From Malonomonas rubra (GTDB lineage: Bacteria; Desulfobacterota; Desulfuromonadia; Desulfuromonadales; Geopsychrobacteraceae): a stretch of DNA of 59,855 nucleotides. The notes beneath the pieces were generated by a model. That model worked only from the letters and a program-made list of their open reading frames with translations, searched no databases and was not told the origin of the DNA. Position 1 is the stretch's first letter. Every line of letters starts with the position of its first letter. A program made the position numbers and the translations under genes. The stretch lies in NCBI RefSeq assembly GCF_003247215.1, contig NZ_QKAP01000093.1, positions 1 through 59,855 on the forward strand. The letters run 5' to 3'. Positions 9,222-18,242 of this stretch are shown in pieces.

Positions 9222-11141
9222 ATGCCGATTATTAGCTGCCCGCATTGCGGCGCACAACGAACCCTTCCTAGCGCTAAATTCCCCAGAAAACCGGCTATCG
9301 CACGCTGCCCTGAGTGCCGCAAAAGTTTCCATTTCGACCCTGCCATACTGCCGTTGCCAGCTGCGGACAGCTCGCAGGTCTGCTGCCCCAGCTGCGGGCT
9401 ACCTTGCTCGATCCCAGCCCATAGAAAGGCCGGCGAGCGCCCGACCGTGCACTGTCGTCGCTGCAAGCACTCTTTCCGGCTCGAAACACCGCCCTCAGCC
9501 GAAACCGTCAATCTTCAGGCGCTTGCAAAACTGCAAGGCATCGGTCGGTTGCTGACCGACAGCTGGGAACTTTTCTGCCAGCGTGGGTGGGGACTGACAA
9601 CCATCTACCTGCTCGGCATCCTTTTGCTTTTCACCCCGTTGCTTCTGGCGTTCATTCTCCTGCCCCCCCAATGGTATGAAGAGTCCAGACAGTTCTGGAG
9701 TGTCGCCATCGTCACCAGCGCCTTCGGCCTGCTCGGCAGCGCCTGGCTGGCTGCCAGCATGCTCAGTTACATCTGTAGAAAGGATCTTGGCATTTTCGGC
9801 GCCATTAACCGTGGCCGCAGGCAGCTTTGGCAATTTTTCGCGCTTATCCTGCTGCTCGGGCTGACTGTCGGCGGTGGTTCGTTGCTGTTGGTCATTCCGG
9901 GGATAATTTTCACCGTCTGGTTCTTTTTCTGCCAGTATGTACTCGCTGACGAAGAACTCAGCGGTATTCAGGCCATGGCGAGGAGTCGACAGCTGGTGCA
10001 TGGCCATTGGTGGGCTGTTTTGGGCCGATTCCTGCTCCTCCCGTTGGTCACGTTGAGCATTTTCACCCTGACTGCACGGTTGCCAATCATCGGAGCTCCG
10101 CTGAACTTTATTTTTAGCTTGTTGATTACCCCGTTTTCCCTGCTCTACTACTATCAGATCTACCGTAACCTCAAGCAGAACTGTGCCGAGCAACCGCTGC
10201 GTCCCGCAACCAGCTTCAGCTTTTCACTGGCAACCGCCGTACTCGGCTGGATGCTTATTCCGGGCCTTTTGTTTGCTGCCAAGAGCTGGCAGCAACTTCC
10301 GACCGCCAGCATCGAAGCTGAAAGCTCGGCCATCGTCGGGAAGCTCTTCAATCATCAGCAGGCGATCTTGCTGGAACAGGCGGAGATGCAAACTGAACCG
10401 CAATCGCTGCAGAAACCCGAATTTCTCACCAAAGCCGACTACGACCGGCTCCTCAAAACAAAGCTTTTCCCCGCCCCGCAAAAAGGGGGTCTGCTCGGGC
10501 CAGCCACTTTGTCAGCGGAACATTTCTGGGCGGACGAGCAGGAGCCGCACCTGTGGCTGAAGTTGAAACTGGCCGAATTTCCGAATCTCGCCCTTGCGCA
10601 CAGCCATTCAACCCGCATCCTGATCGACAAGGTTCTCGACGCCTCCGCCGAGGACCGTTACGATCGTGCGCACAGTTTCGAGCATAATGCCTTTCAGTGG
10701 ATTGACATTCTCTCCGACAGTGCGCAAACCGATGGCTATAGCGGCATCCGCAACGTTTATTTGAAGCAAGGGACCCGCCCAGAACAGATCCGCAGCATTA
10801 TAGGCCACCTGGAACTGAACCTGCCGCTCGGCATCGAAAGCCTGCAGTTGAATCGTAACGATATCGGCAAGACCCTGCAGGTGGCTGGCAAAACCCTTAC
10901 CCTAGAAAACATCAACGAGGAAGGCGTTACGGTCCGCTATCAGGGGAGGCGCTCCGAATTGCTAAGCATTCGTGCTGTCAACCAGCAGGCTGAGCCACTC
11001 CGCGAAGCCGGCAGCACCTGGCTGAAAAACGGCGACAGTTTCAGCTTCAGGCAGATGTTTTCCGGTGATATCGTCAGCGTCACCATTCTGGTCGCTAGTG
11101 ACTCGATTACCCGCAGCTACCCATTCGAGATCACCCAGTAG
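9222..11141 (+). CDS. Zinc-ribbon membrane protein of unknown function
   Basis: A 639-residue protein with three parts. Residues 1-90 hold two MJ0042-like zinc ribbons (C-P-H-C ... C-P-E-C and C-C-P-S-C ... C-R-R-C). Residues about 120-350 contain roughly six hydrophobic segments, resembling DUF975/glycerophosphodiester-phosphodiesterase-type membrane domains. The remaining ~290 residues are polar and probably form an extracytoplasmic beta-rich domain. I do not recognise the C-terminal domain. It sits 12 bases after the second Sel1 gene. Its ribosome site is AGGAA. A role in envelope stress or in anchoring a Sel1-based complex is speculation. Confidence 0.8.
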   Translation: MPIISCPHCGAQRTLPSAKFPRKPAIARCPECRKSFHFDPAILPLPAADSSQVCCPSCGLPCSIPAHRKAGERPTVHCRRCKHSFRLETPPSAETVNLQALAKLQGIGRLLTDSWELFCQRGWGLTTIYLLGILLLFTPLLLAFILLPPQWYEESRQFWSVAIVTSAFGLLGSAWLAASMLSYICRKDLGIFGAINRGRRQLWQFFALILLLGLTVGGGSLLLVIPGIIFTVWFFFCQYVLADEELSGIQAMARSRQLVHGHWWAVLGRFLLLPLVTLSIFTLTARLPIIGAPLNFIFSLLITPFSLLYYYQIYRNLKQNCAEQPLRPATSFSFSLATAVLGWMLIPGLLFAAKSWQQLPTASIEAESSAIVGKLFNHQQAILLEQAEMQTEPQSLQKPEFLTKADYDRLLKTKLFPAPQKGGLLGPATLSAEHFWADEQEPHLWLKLKLAEFPNLALAHSHSTRILIDKVLDASAEDRYDRAHSFEHNAFQWIDILSDSAQTDGYSGIRNVYLKQGTRPEQIRSIIGHLELNLPLGIESLQLNRNDIGKTLQVAGKTLTLENINEEGVTVRYQGRRSELLSIRAVNQQAEPLREAGSTWLKNGDSFSFRQMFSGDIVSVTILVASDSITRSYPFEITQ

Positions 11142-11175
11142 CCCCTCCCCGATTGACAAGTCAACAAACAACGGC

Positions 11176-11210
11176 TATGCTTCTCTGCATAAACTATGCA
11201 CAAGCGCATT
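11176..11210 (+). promoter_or_regulatory. Tandem TATGC-N6-GCATA operators at the activator's start
   Basis: Two dyads sit back to back: TATGC-TTCTCT-GCATA at 11176-11191 and TATGC-ACAAGC-GCATT at 11195-11210. Their centres are 19 bp apart, near two helical turns, so two dimers could bind one DNA face. The N6 spacing matches TyrR-type binding sites. The second dyad contains the first candidate ATG (11196), which suggests autoregulation and possibly a later real start codon. Confidence 0.6.
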
Positions 11211-12962
11211 TTTCGTTTTCATACCAACATGCGGACCCCGAACATGGACAATTCTCTCCAGTTGAACGCGCTGCTTGACGCCATCGCCCGGATCATCATT
11301 ACTGTCGACCGGCAGGGCATCATTACCAGCCTCAGCAGTTTAGCTCAGCAGCACCTTCGCCTAACCCGCGGCAGAAAACTGGCGGACGAACTTCCCGACT
11401 TCTGGCCACAGGTCAAACAAGTGCTCATCGGGCATTCCACTGAACAGACCCTAATCCTGCATCTTGCGCAACAGGAGTATTTTGTCGATATCAACCCGAT
11501 ATCGATAGAGGGCATGACAACAGGAGCCGTCTGCACCCTGGTCGGTAGCCAACAACTGGACACCATGACCCGCAATCTCCCTTCCTTCCAAACCCTGTCG
11601 CGCGAACTCGACACTATCATCGATTCGTCATCGGACGGGCTGTTCGTCTGCGATGCCAAAGCAAACGTTATCCGCGTCAATCCCGCTTCGGAAAGAATCC
11701 ATAACATGTCGGCTCGCCAACTGGTCGGCCGCAACATGCAAGACTTAATCGAAAGCGGCTTCATCGACCGTTCAGCGGCACTGGAAACCTGCCGGACCAA
11801 GAAACCGGCAAGCCTGCTGCAGAATAAGGATGGCCGCAAACTGATTTCGATTGCCACGCCGGTTTTCGATGAACTCGGAGAGTTGATCCGGGTAGTGGTC
11901 AGCGAACGCGACATCACTGAAATAGATACCCTGCAACGCGAACTGGAGGAGCAGGAAGCGATCAGCGACCAGTTCCGCGACCAGATGCTCGCCATGCAAC
12001 AAGCCGAACTTGATTCGAAACAGATCATTGCCCGCAGTCCACAGATGCTACGCACGCTGCAGCAGGCGATCCGCGTCGCCGGGGCCGACTCCTCTGTGCT
12101 GGTACTCGGCGAGTCAGGGGTCGGTAAAGGACTGATCGCAGACCTGATCCACAAAAATTCCCGTCGCGCCAGCCATCCACTGATCAAGATAAACTGCGGA
12201 GCGATCCCAGAACCACTGATCGAAGCGGAGTTATTCGGCTACGAAAAAGGTGCTTTTACCGGCGCTCAAACCGGCGGCAAACCAGGTCACTTCGAACTGG
12301 CCGACGGTGGCACCCTGTTCCTCGATGAAATTGCCGAACTGCCGCTGCCGTCGCAGGTCAAGCTGCTGCGCTTTTTGGAAGACGGACGGATCATCCGGCT
12401 CGGAGGCACCGACAGTAAAAAAGTCGATGTCCGGGTGCTGGCCGCGACCCACCGCGACCTAGAAAAGATGGTCGAAGATGGCTCTTTTCGTCTCGACCTC
12501 TACTACCGCCTCAATGTCATCCCCATCCAGGTGCCGGCAGTTCGTGAGCGGCGCGACTGCATCGTTCCCCTGATCCGCCACTATATCGATCTGTTTAGTC
12601 AACAGAGCGGCAACAAAAAACGTCTCACCCGTGCCGCTCTCGATGCCCTCGCCAGCTACCCCTACCCCGGCAACGTGCGCGAGTTGATGAATATCTGTGA
12701 ACGGCTGGTGGTAATGAGCGAAACCGAAACCATTGACCTGCCCGACCTCCCCGCCCAAATTGCACAGCGGAGCGAAAATCTTGCTTTCGACAGCCTCGAC
12801 TGGCCGGAAGGAATGACCCTGCAGGAAGCCCTTGATCGGGTTGAGAAGCACATCCTGGAAAAAGCTCGCCAGCGTTTCAGCAATCAGACCGAGGTCGCAG
12901 TCGCTCTCGGTGTTAACCAATCGACCATAGCCCGCAAACTGAAACGCCACGGTCTTACTTAG
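11196..12962 (+). CDS. Sigma54-dependent activator with PAS sensors and TyrR-like HTH
   Basis: A bacterial enhancer-binding protein. There is an N-terminal PAS-like region (about 17-115) and a second PAS (about 125-240, with S-S-D-G-L-F-V-C-D). A short coiled linker leads to the AAA+ domain (about 275-510), with Walker A G-E-S-G-V-G-K-G, an intact G-A-F-T-G-A sigma54-contact loop, Walker B T-L-F-L-D-E and an R-finger region. A C-terminal Fis/TyrR-like helix-turn-helix ends in [17 protein letters not shown] 11196 lacks a ribosome site and lies inside an operator; ATG 11229 or 11244 are alternatives. It precedes the proline genes on the same strand and is the likely activator of their sigma54 promoter. 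The PAS ligand is unknown. Confidence 0.92.
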   Translation: MHKRIFRFHTNMRTPNMDNSLQLNALLDAIARIIITVDRQGIITSLSSLAQQHLRLTRGRKLADELPDFWPQVKQVLIGHSTEQTLILHLAQQEYFVDINPISIEGMTTGAVCTLVGSQQLDTMTRNLPSFQTLSRELDTIIDSSSDGLFVCDAKANVIRVNPASERIHNMSARQLVGRNMQDLIESGFIDRSAALETCRTKKPASLLQNKDGRKLISIATPVFDELGELIRVVVSERDITEIDTLQRELEEQEAISDQFRDQMLAMQQAELDSKQIIARSPQMLRTLQQAIRVAGADSSVLVLGESGVGKGLIADLIHKNSRRASHPLIKINCGAIPEPLIEAELFGYEKGAFTGAQTGGKPGHFELADGGTLFLDEIAELPLPSQVKLLRFLEDGRIIRLGGTDSKKVDVRVLAATHRDLEKMVEDGSFRLDLYYRLNVIPIQVPAVRERRDCIVPLIRHYIDLFSQQSGNKKRLTRAALDALASYPYPGNVRELMNICERLVVMSETETIDLPDLPAQIAQRSENLAFDSLDWPEGMTLQEALDRVEKHILEKARQRFSNQTEVAVALGVNQSTIARKLKRHGLT

Positions 12963-12978
12963 ATCTGAATAATTGTCA

Positions 12979-12991
12979 AATCAATCACTTA
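12979..12991 (+). promoter_or_regulatory. IHF consensus upstream of the proline-locus enhancer site
   Basis: AATCAA-TCAC-TTA matches WATCAANNNNTTR exactly. It lies just upstream of the TATGC dyad rather than between enhancer and promoter, so its role in looping is uncertain. Confidence 0.4.
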
Positions 12992-12998
12992 GCAAATC

Positions 12999-13014
12999 TA
13001 TGCAAAACCGCATA
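12999..13014 (+). promoter_or_regulatory. TATGC-N6-GCATA enhancer-like site upstream of P5C dehydrogenase
   Basis: TATGC-AAAACC-GCATA is the same dyad as the pair at the activator's own start, and is followed by A in both. Its centre is about 152 bp upstream of the -24 element at 13159, a typical upstream activating site distance for sigma54 promoters. Confidence 0.6.
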
Positions 13015-13131
13015 AGTTTGCCCTCAAACCAGCCCAAAACCCACTCCCCCTGCTCGCAGTAAATATCTCCAGCCAAACGCTGAAGACAAAAAAAATCCTG
13101 CTACAATAGTAACTTCAACAACATTAATGAT

Positions 13132-13154
13132 TCTGTTCTGTAGATCAGAACAGA
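13132..13154 (+). promoter_or_regulatory. Perfect palindrome abutting the sigma54 promoter
   Basis: TCTGTTCTG (13132-13140) and CAGAACAGA (13146-13154) are perfect 9-base arms around TAGAT. The site ends three bases before the -24 element, where a bound protein would touch the holoenzyme. A repressor site fits better than an enhancer; as a terminator it lacks a T run. Confidence 0.5.
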
Positions 13155-13156
13155 GC

Positions 13157-13173
13157 TTGGCACCCTCCTTGCT
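13157..13173 (+). promoter_or_regulatory. Sigma54 (-24/-12) promoter of the proline operon
   Basis: TTGGCAC-CCTCC-TTGCT is a near-perfect sigma54 promoter, with GG at 13159-13160 and GC at 13171-13172, spaced 12. Transcription should start near 13184, leaving a leader of about 66 bases before the P5C dehydrogenase ATG. Confidence 0.85.
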
Positions 13174-13249
13174 CAAGGGGTTATTTGCTCATTCCGAACA
13201 TACGCAATTGAATAATTGCCGGGACTCACTAACCTGAAAGAGGAGAACC

Positions 13250-14899
13250 ATGAACCTTCTGAACAACGCTGTAATTAACATCCCAACTCCGCAAAACGAA
13301 CCTGTTCTCTCTTACGCTCCTGGCACTCCGGAGCGCCAAAAATTGCAAGCAGCCCTTGAGGAGCTGAAATCCAAACAGGTTGAAGTTCCCCTGATCATCG
13401 GCGGCAAAGAGGTTCGAACAGGCAATCTGGCAAAAATCGCCTGTCCACACGATCACTCCATCGAACTGGGTCAGTACCACAAGGCCGGTCCGAAGGAAGT
13501 ACAACTGGCGATTGACGCGGCGATGGCCGCCAAACCGGTCTGGGAGAGCCTGCGCTGGGAAGAGCGAGCGGCGATCTTCCTGAAAGCCGCCGACCTGCTG
13601 GCCGGCCCCTACCGCTTTCTGCTGAACGCGGCAACCATGCTCAATGTCAGCAAGAACCCGTTCCAGGCAGAAATCGATTCCGCCTGTGAGCTGATCGACT
13701 TCCTCCGCTTCAACGTTTACTTCGCTTCTGAAATCTACAAAGAGCAACCGATGTACTCCTCCAGCCCGACCTGGAACTTTGTCCAGCACCGGCCGCTGGA
13801 AGGCTTCATTTTTGCCGTTGCGCCGTTTAACTTCACCGCAATCGCCGGCAATCTGCCGACTTCACCGGCGATCATGGGCAACACCGTGGTCTGGAAACCG
13901 GCCTCTTCAGCGGTTTACGCCCCCTACTACTTCATGAAACTGCTGCAGGAAGCGGGCCTGCCGGACGGCGTCATCAACTTCGTGCCCGGTTCCGGCAGCG
14001 ACGTCGGCGATACCTGCATCAACAGCCCCGACTTCAACGGCATCCACTTCACCGGCAGCACCCCGGTCTTCCAGGGGATGTGGAAACAGATCGGCGAAAA
14101 TCTGGCCAAGGACCACTATAAAACCTATCCGCGCATCGTCGGCGAGACCGGCGGTAAGGACTTCATCTTCGCCCACAACTCTGCTGATGTCGCAGCGCTG
14201 GCAACTGCGATTGTCCGCGGCGCGTACGAGTTCCAGGGGCAAAAATGCTCGGCGGCATCCCGCGCTTATCTGCCGGAGTCGCTCAAGGATGCGGTTCTTG
14301 ACGAAGTGAAAAACCAGGTCGGTCGGATCAAGATAGGAGACGTCTGTAACTTCGGCAACTTCTTCAACGCCGTCATCGACAAGGGTGCTTTCAAGTCGAT
14401 CACTGAGTATATCGATTATGCCAAAGCGGCGGATGACGCCGAAATCGTCATCGGTGGCGAGTATGATGACAGCAAAGGCTGGTTTATCGAGCCGACCCTG
14501 ATCGTCACCACCAATCCGCACTTTAAAACCATGGAAGAGGAAATCTTCGGCCCGGTGATGACCGTCTACTGCTACCCGGACACCGACTACGAGGCTACGC
14601 TGGAGCTGTGCGACCAGACCTCGCCGTACAGTTTGACAGGTGCCATCTTCGCCAAAGAGCGTCCTGCCATCAGCCTGGCGCTGGCAAAGCTGGAGAACGC
14701 TTCAGGCAACTTCTACATCAACGACAAACCAACCGGCGCCGTGGTCGGCCAGCAGCCGTTCGGCGGTGGCCGGGCCTCCGGCACCAACGACAAGGCCGGC
14801 AGCAAGCAGAACCTGATGCGCTGGGCTTCGGTGCGCACCATCAAAGAGAACTTCGTACCGCCGACCAGCTTCGAGTACCCGTTTATGGATGAGGAATAA
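13250..14899 (+). CDS. rocA: 1-pyrroline-5-carboxylate (P5C) dehydrogenase
   Basis: This 549-residue aldehyde dehydrogenase oxidises glutamate semialdehyde, the open form of P5C, to glutamate with NAD+. The catalytic Cys is in G-Q-K-C-S-A-A-S-R, the general-base Glu in V-G-E-T-G-G-K, and the N-terminal arm (P-V-L-S-Y-A-P-G-T-P-E-R) is that of eukaryotic-type/RocA P5C dehydrogenases. GGAGG sits six bases before the ATG. It is the first gene behind the sigma54 promoter and is followed 76 bases later by proline dehydrogenase, so proline oxidation here uses two separate enzymes instead of a fused PutA. It could also use P5C made by the glycyl radical enzyme at 32.2 kb. Confidence 0.94.
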   Translation: MNLLNNAVINIPTPQNEPVLSYAPGTPERQKLQAALEELKSKQVEVPLIIGGKEVRTGNLAKIACPHDHSIELGQYHKAGPKEVQLAIDAAMAAKPVWESLRWEERAAIFLKAADLLAGPYRFLLNAATMLNVSKNPFQAEIDSACELIDFLRFNVYFASEIYKEQPMYSSSPTWNFVQHRPLEGFIFAVAPFNFTAIAGNLPTSPAIMGNTVVWKPASSAVYAPYYFMKLLQEAGLPDGVINFVPGSGSDVGDTCINSPDFNGIHFTGSTPVFQGMWKQIGENLAKDHYKTYPRIVGETGGKDFIFAHNSADVAALATAIVRGAYEFQGQKCSAASRAYLPESLKDAVLDEVKNQVGRIKIGDVCNFGNFFNAVIDKGAFKSITEYIDYAKAADDAEIVIGGEYDDSKGWFIEPTLIVTTNPHFKTMEEEIFGPVMTVYCYPDTDYEATLELCDQTSPYSLTGAIFAKERPAISLALAKLENASGNFYINDKPTGAVVGQQPFGGGRASGTNDKAGSKQNLMRWASVRTIKENFVPPTSFEYPFMDEE

Positions 14900-14975
14900 G
14901 TCGAACGCAACATTCCCGGCGGGGGAGCTTGCCTTCCCTGCCCAGACTTAGCCCAAACACAGAAGCGGAGCAATC

Positions 14976-15881
14976 ATGTCTATTTTCAACTACCTGGTCT
15001 CCAAGACCATCATGCACATCCCGGGACCGATTGTCGGTTTCTTCGCCAAAGGCTATATCGCCGGAGAAAAATTGAGCGACGCGGTCCGCGTCGGGAGAAA
15101 GCTGAACGATGAGGGGATGGTGCTGACTCTCGACATCCTCGGCGAGTTTATCAAAACCAAGGATGAAGCGATCTTCTTCAAAAATCATTGTCTGGAGATC
15201 CTCGAAACCATCCATCGGGAAAAACTGGACGGCAACCTGTCGCTGAAACCGACCCAGATGGGCCTGTTGCTCGATGAGGATTTCGCCTTTGAGAACATCC
15301 GCGAGATCGTCGCAAAAGCGGTCGAGTTGGATAACTTCGTGCGCATCGACATGGAAGATATCGAGTGCACCGACAAGACCCTCGAGTTTTATCGCCGGCT
15401 GCGCGACGAGTTCCCGAAGCATGTCGGGGTAGTGTTACAGGCCTATCTGCGTCGCACCCCGCAGGATATCGATGACTTAAGCGACAAGCCGATGCACTAC
15501 CGACTCTGCAAGGGGATCTACAACGAGCCCCGCTCTGCGGCCTGGAAAAATCCCGAGACGATCAACCGCAGCTACGTCATCTGCCTGGAAAAAATGTTCC
15601 AGTATGGTGCCTATGTCGGCATCGCCACCCACGACGAAAAGCTGGTCTTCGAAGCGCTGCAACTGATCGATAAATACAAATTGAACAAAGATCAGTACGA
15701 GTTCCAGATGCTGCTTGGCGTCGACCCGGAGTTGCGTAAAATCATCGTCGATGGTGGCCATAAGGTGCGCGTCTATCTCCCATATGGCGAATCCTGGATG
15801 CCCTACTCGCGCAGAAGGTTGAAGGAAAACCCGAATATCGCCCGGCACGCACTGTTGCAGATGCTGCGCGGCAACGGCTGA
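14976..15881 (+). CDS. putB: Proline dehydrogenase (monofunctional)
   Basis: A 301-residue FAD-dependent TIM barrel that oxidises L-proline to P5C and passes electrons to the quinone pool. Recognisable features are the barrel strands with V-R-I-D-M-E-D, V-V-L-Q-A-Y-L-R-R and L-C-K-G-I-Y-N-E-P, and the C-terminal Y-L-P-Y-G-E-S-W-M-P-Y-S-R-R-R-L-K-E-N-P. The latter carries the two arginines that bind the substrate carboxylate. Length matches monofunctional ProDH of Gram-positive bacteria and Deinococcus. The spacing to rocA (76 bases) and shared direction indicate one operon. The ribosome site is GGAG, spaced six bases from the ATG. Confidence 0.92.
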   Translation: MSIFNYLVSKTIMHIPGPIVGFFAKGYIAGEKLSDAVRVGRKLNDEGMVLTLDILGEFIKTKDEAIFFKNHCLEILETIHREKLDGNLSLKPTQMGLLLDEDFAFENIREIVAKAVELDNFVRIDMEDIECTDKTLEFYRRLRDEFPKHVGVVLQAYLRRTPQDIDDLSDKPMHYRLCKGIYNEPRSAAWKNPETINRSYVICLEKMFQYGAYVGIATHDEKLVFEALQLIDKYKLNKDQYEFQMLLGVDPELRKIIVDGGHKVRVYLPYGESWMPYSRRRLKENPNIARHALLQMLRGNG

Positions 15882-16052
15882 AACCGGCGATGGTCTGGAA
15901 ACGCCTTAAGGAATTGATTTTGTCAAACTCGTGCCTGGTTTAGAAATGCTTCGATTTTTACTTCGACTCCGGCTCGCTGCTGCAGTGAAGTTTGTTGGCT
16001 CGTGCCTTTGAGGACGACCAATCCAACCCCTTTTACTGATGGAGGAAACAGA

Positions 16053-17177
16053 ATGAAATTCGCAAAAATGCTGCTGGCTCTCACAGCCATCGCCCTGCTG
16101 GCCGCTCCGGCTATCGCCGACACCATCAAGGTTGGTGTCCAGGCACCGATCACCGGCTCTTACGCCAACGAAGGGCAGGGCATCGAAAACGGTGCACGGC
16201 TGCTCGCCGAACAGCTTAACTCCAAAGGCGGCGTCCTCGGCAAGCAGGTCGAAGTCATCGCCTGCGACGATCAAGGTACCGCTATGGCCGCCGCCATCTG
16301 CGCTAAGGATCTGGTCAACAAAGGCGTCAAGCTGGTCGTCGGTTCCTATACTTCGACCTGCGCAGAAGCCGCCCAGAAAACCTACTTTAAAGCCGGTGTC
16401 CTGCAAACTTCCGACGGCACCGCCGACAGCCTGACGGAGAAAGGCTATTGGACCTTCCTGCGCAACTCCTTCCCGAACAGTGCCGAGGCTGAGTTCGTCG
16501 CCAACTACCTGGTAAACATCAAAAAATATCAGCGCATCGTCGTCCTCTCCGACTTCTCGACCTATGCTGACGGGCTGGCCAACGCTGCCGAAGCAGCCGT
16601 CAAAGAGCTGGGTGGCAATGTTGTCTCCCGCGACAAGATCAAGGCCGATTCCCAGAACTTCACCCCGGTTCTGACCAACATCAAAAGTAAGCACCCCGAT
16701 GCGATCTTCTTCGCCGGCTATTATTCAGATGGCGGCCAGCTGCGTTCCCAACAGATGGCTCTCGGCATCAAGGCCGACTTCTACGGCGGTGACGCCAACG
16801 ACAACCCGGACTTCGTCAAGCTGGCCGGTTCTGCGGCAGAAGGCGCATTCATCATCAATGTTCCCGAGCCTGCAGCGCTGCCGACCCCGATCGCCAAATC
16901 CTTCATCGCCGACTACCAGAAGAAATACGGTGAAATGCCGCCTTCGATCTGGGGCCTGATGAACATCGACGGCATGCGCGCCATTCTCCACGCCTTTGAA
17001 CAGAACGGCGATACCGACACCAAGAAAGCAGCGGAGTACCTGCACAACCTCACCACTCCGCTAGACGGCATCACCGGTCCGATCGCCTTCGCAGAGGATG
17101 GCAACCGCAAGGGCGGGGCCTACGTGGTCAAGCGGATCCAGGCTGACGGCAGCTACATCAACGAGTACGTCCAGTAA
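16053..17177 (+). CDS. livJ: LivJ-type periplasmic amino-acid-binding protein
   Basis: The substrate-binding component of a HAAT-family ABC importer. I start it at ATG 16053, which has GGAGG eight bases upstream and gives a clean Sec signal peptide (M-K-F-A-K-M ... A-I-A-D, about 22 residues); an in-frame ATG at 16002 would bury the signal. The mature part begins T-I-K-V-G-V-Q-A-P-I-T-G-S-Y-A-N-E-G-Q-G, typical of Leu/Ile/Val-binding proteins. These proteins also carry proline or other amino acids. Here the position after proline dehydrogenase suggests proline or hydroxyproline uptake, which is inference only. A hairpin follows before the permease genes. Confidence 0.92.
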   Translation: MKFAKMLLALTAIALLAAPAIADTIKVGVQAPITGSYANEGQGIENGARLLAEQLNSKGGVLGKQVEVIACDDQGTAMAAAICAKDLVNKGVKLVVGSYTSTCAEAAQKTYFKAGVLQTSDGTADSLTEKGYWTFLRNSFPNSAEAEFVANYLVNIKKYQRIVVLSDFSTYADGLANAAEAAVKELGGNVVSRDKIKADSQNFTPVLTNIKSKHPDAIFFAGYYSDGGQLRSQQMALGIKADFYGGDANDNPDFVKLAGSAAEGAFIINVPEPAALPTPIAKSFIADYQKKYGEMPPSIWGLMNIDGMRAILHAFEQNGDTDTKKAAEYLHNLTTPLDGITGPIAFAEDGNRKGGAYVVKRIQADGSYINEYVQ

Positions 17178-17190
17178 TCGCGCCTGAACA

Positions 17191-17230
17191 GTCAAAAGGG
17201 CGGGGGAGAATTTTCTCCCGCCCTTTTTTT
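17191..17230 (+). terminator. Hairpin with T run between binding protein and permease genes
   Basis: AAAAGGGCGGG (17195-17205), a G bulge and AGAA pair with TTCT-CCCGCCCTTTT, ending in a run of seven Ts. It probably ends most transcripts after livJ and lets some continue, giving more binding protein than membrane components. Confidence 0.8.
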
Positions 17231-17345
17231 GCCTCGAAACGTAAACGTTTTTCCCTCCTGCCCCTCAGGCGCGAAGCGAGGACAGTGTCGTCCTCCCCTG
17301 GCTTCTGATAGGCAGCTTGTTCCACCAACACTTGGAGTACGTTTT

Positions 17346-18242
17346 ATGGATATTTTCCTGCAACAGTTGGCTAACGGCCTGACCATCGGCAGCATGTTCG
17401 CCCTTGTCGCGCTTGGCTACACCATGGTCTACGGCGTCATGAAGCTGATCAACTTTGCCCACGGCGACATGGTCGCGGCTTCAGCCTTTGTCGGCCTGAC
17501 CATCTACACCCAGGTGATGGGACAGGCTACCTCGCTCGGCGCCGTCATCGTCATCTTTCTGCTCTCTGCGCTGACCATGGCCTGCATCGGCGTCTTGCTC
17601 GAGCGGCTCGCGTACCGGCCGCTACGCACTGCACCCCGTCTTTCAGCAGTGGTTTCGGCGCTCGGCGCCTCACTGGTGATCCAGAACGGCATCATGCTGA
17701 TCTGGGGACCTCGGATGCGCATCTTTCCGGAACTTGTGCCACAGGTCTACTGGGATTTCAGCGGCGTCGTAATCAGCCTGATCCAGGTGATCATCCTGGC
17801 GCTGTCGCTGATCCTGATGATCGCCCTTTACCTGTTCGTCGAAAAAACCCGCATGGGCGCTGCGATCCGAGCCTCCTCGATCGACCAGGATGCGGCCCGG
17901 CTGATGGGGATCAACGTCAACAGCGTCATCGCCCTGATTTTTATCATCGGATCCTCGCTCGGCGCGGTCGGCGGTCTCTTTATCGGCCTCTACTATCGCG
18001 GCATCACCTTCAACATGGGTTGGCAGTACGGCCTTTACGCCTTCATCGCAGCCATCCTCGGTGGGATCGGCAACATTCCTGGCGCCATGCTTGGCGGGAT
18101 GCTGCTCGGCCTGTTTAACGCTTTTATCGCCGGTTATGTTTCCAGCACCTGGGCCGATGCTTTTACCTTTATCCTGCTGATTCTCATCCTGATCGTCCGC
18201 CCGACCGGTATCCTCGGCGAGCGGGTTGCGGAGAAAGTCTGA
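17346..18242 (+). CDS. livH: Branched-chain-type ABC transporter permease LivH
   Basis: A 298-residue inner-membrane permease of the HAAT family with about eight membrane segments. It opens M-D-I-F-L-Q-Q-L-A-N-G-L-T-I-G-S-M-F-A-L and contains the family's G-Y-T-M-V-Y-G-V-M-K-L-I-N-F-A-H-G-D motif. I choose ATG 17346 (TTGGAG upstream). A longer frame back to 17229 would run into the preceding terminator and adds a non-homologous arginine/proline-rich stretch. Its stop codon overlaps the livM start (TGATG), indicating coupled translation. Confidence 0.92.
   Translation: MDIFLQQLANGLTIGSMFALVALGYTMVYGVMKLINFAHGDMVAASAFVGLTIYTQVMGQATSLGAVIVIFLLSALTMACIGVLLERLAYRPLRTAPRLSAVVSALGASLVIQNGIMLIWGPRMRIFPELVPQVYWDFSGVVISLIQVIILALSLILMIALYLFVEKTRMGAAIRASSIDQDAARLMGINVNSVIALIFIIGSSLGAVGGLFIGLYYRGITFNMGWQYGLYAFIAAILGGIGNIPGAMLGGMLLGLFNAFIAGYVSSTWADAFTFILLILILIVRPTGILGERVAEKV

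Noticed and set aside
15990-16015. Weak sigma54-like match (TTGGCTC then TTTG) before livJ
   Set aside because: The -12 GC is missing, so it fails the consensus that the other three promoters satisfy.
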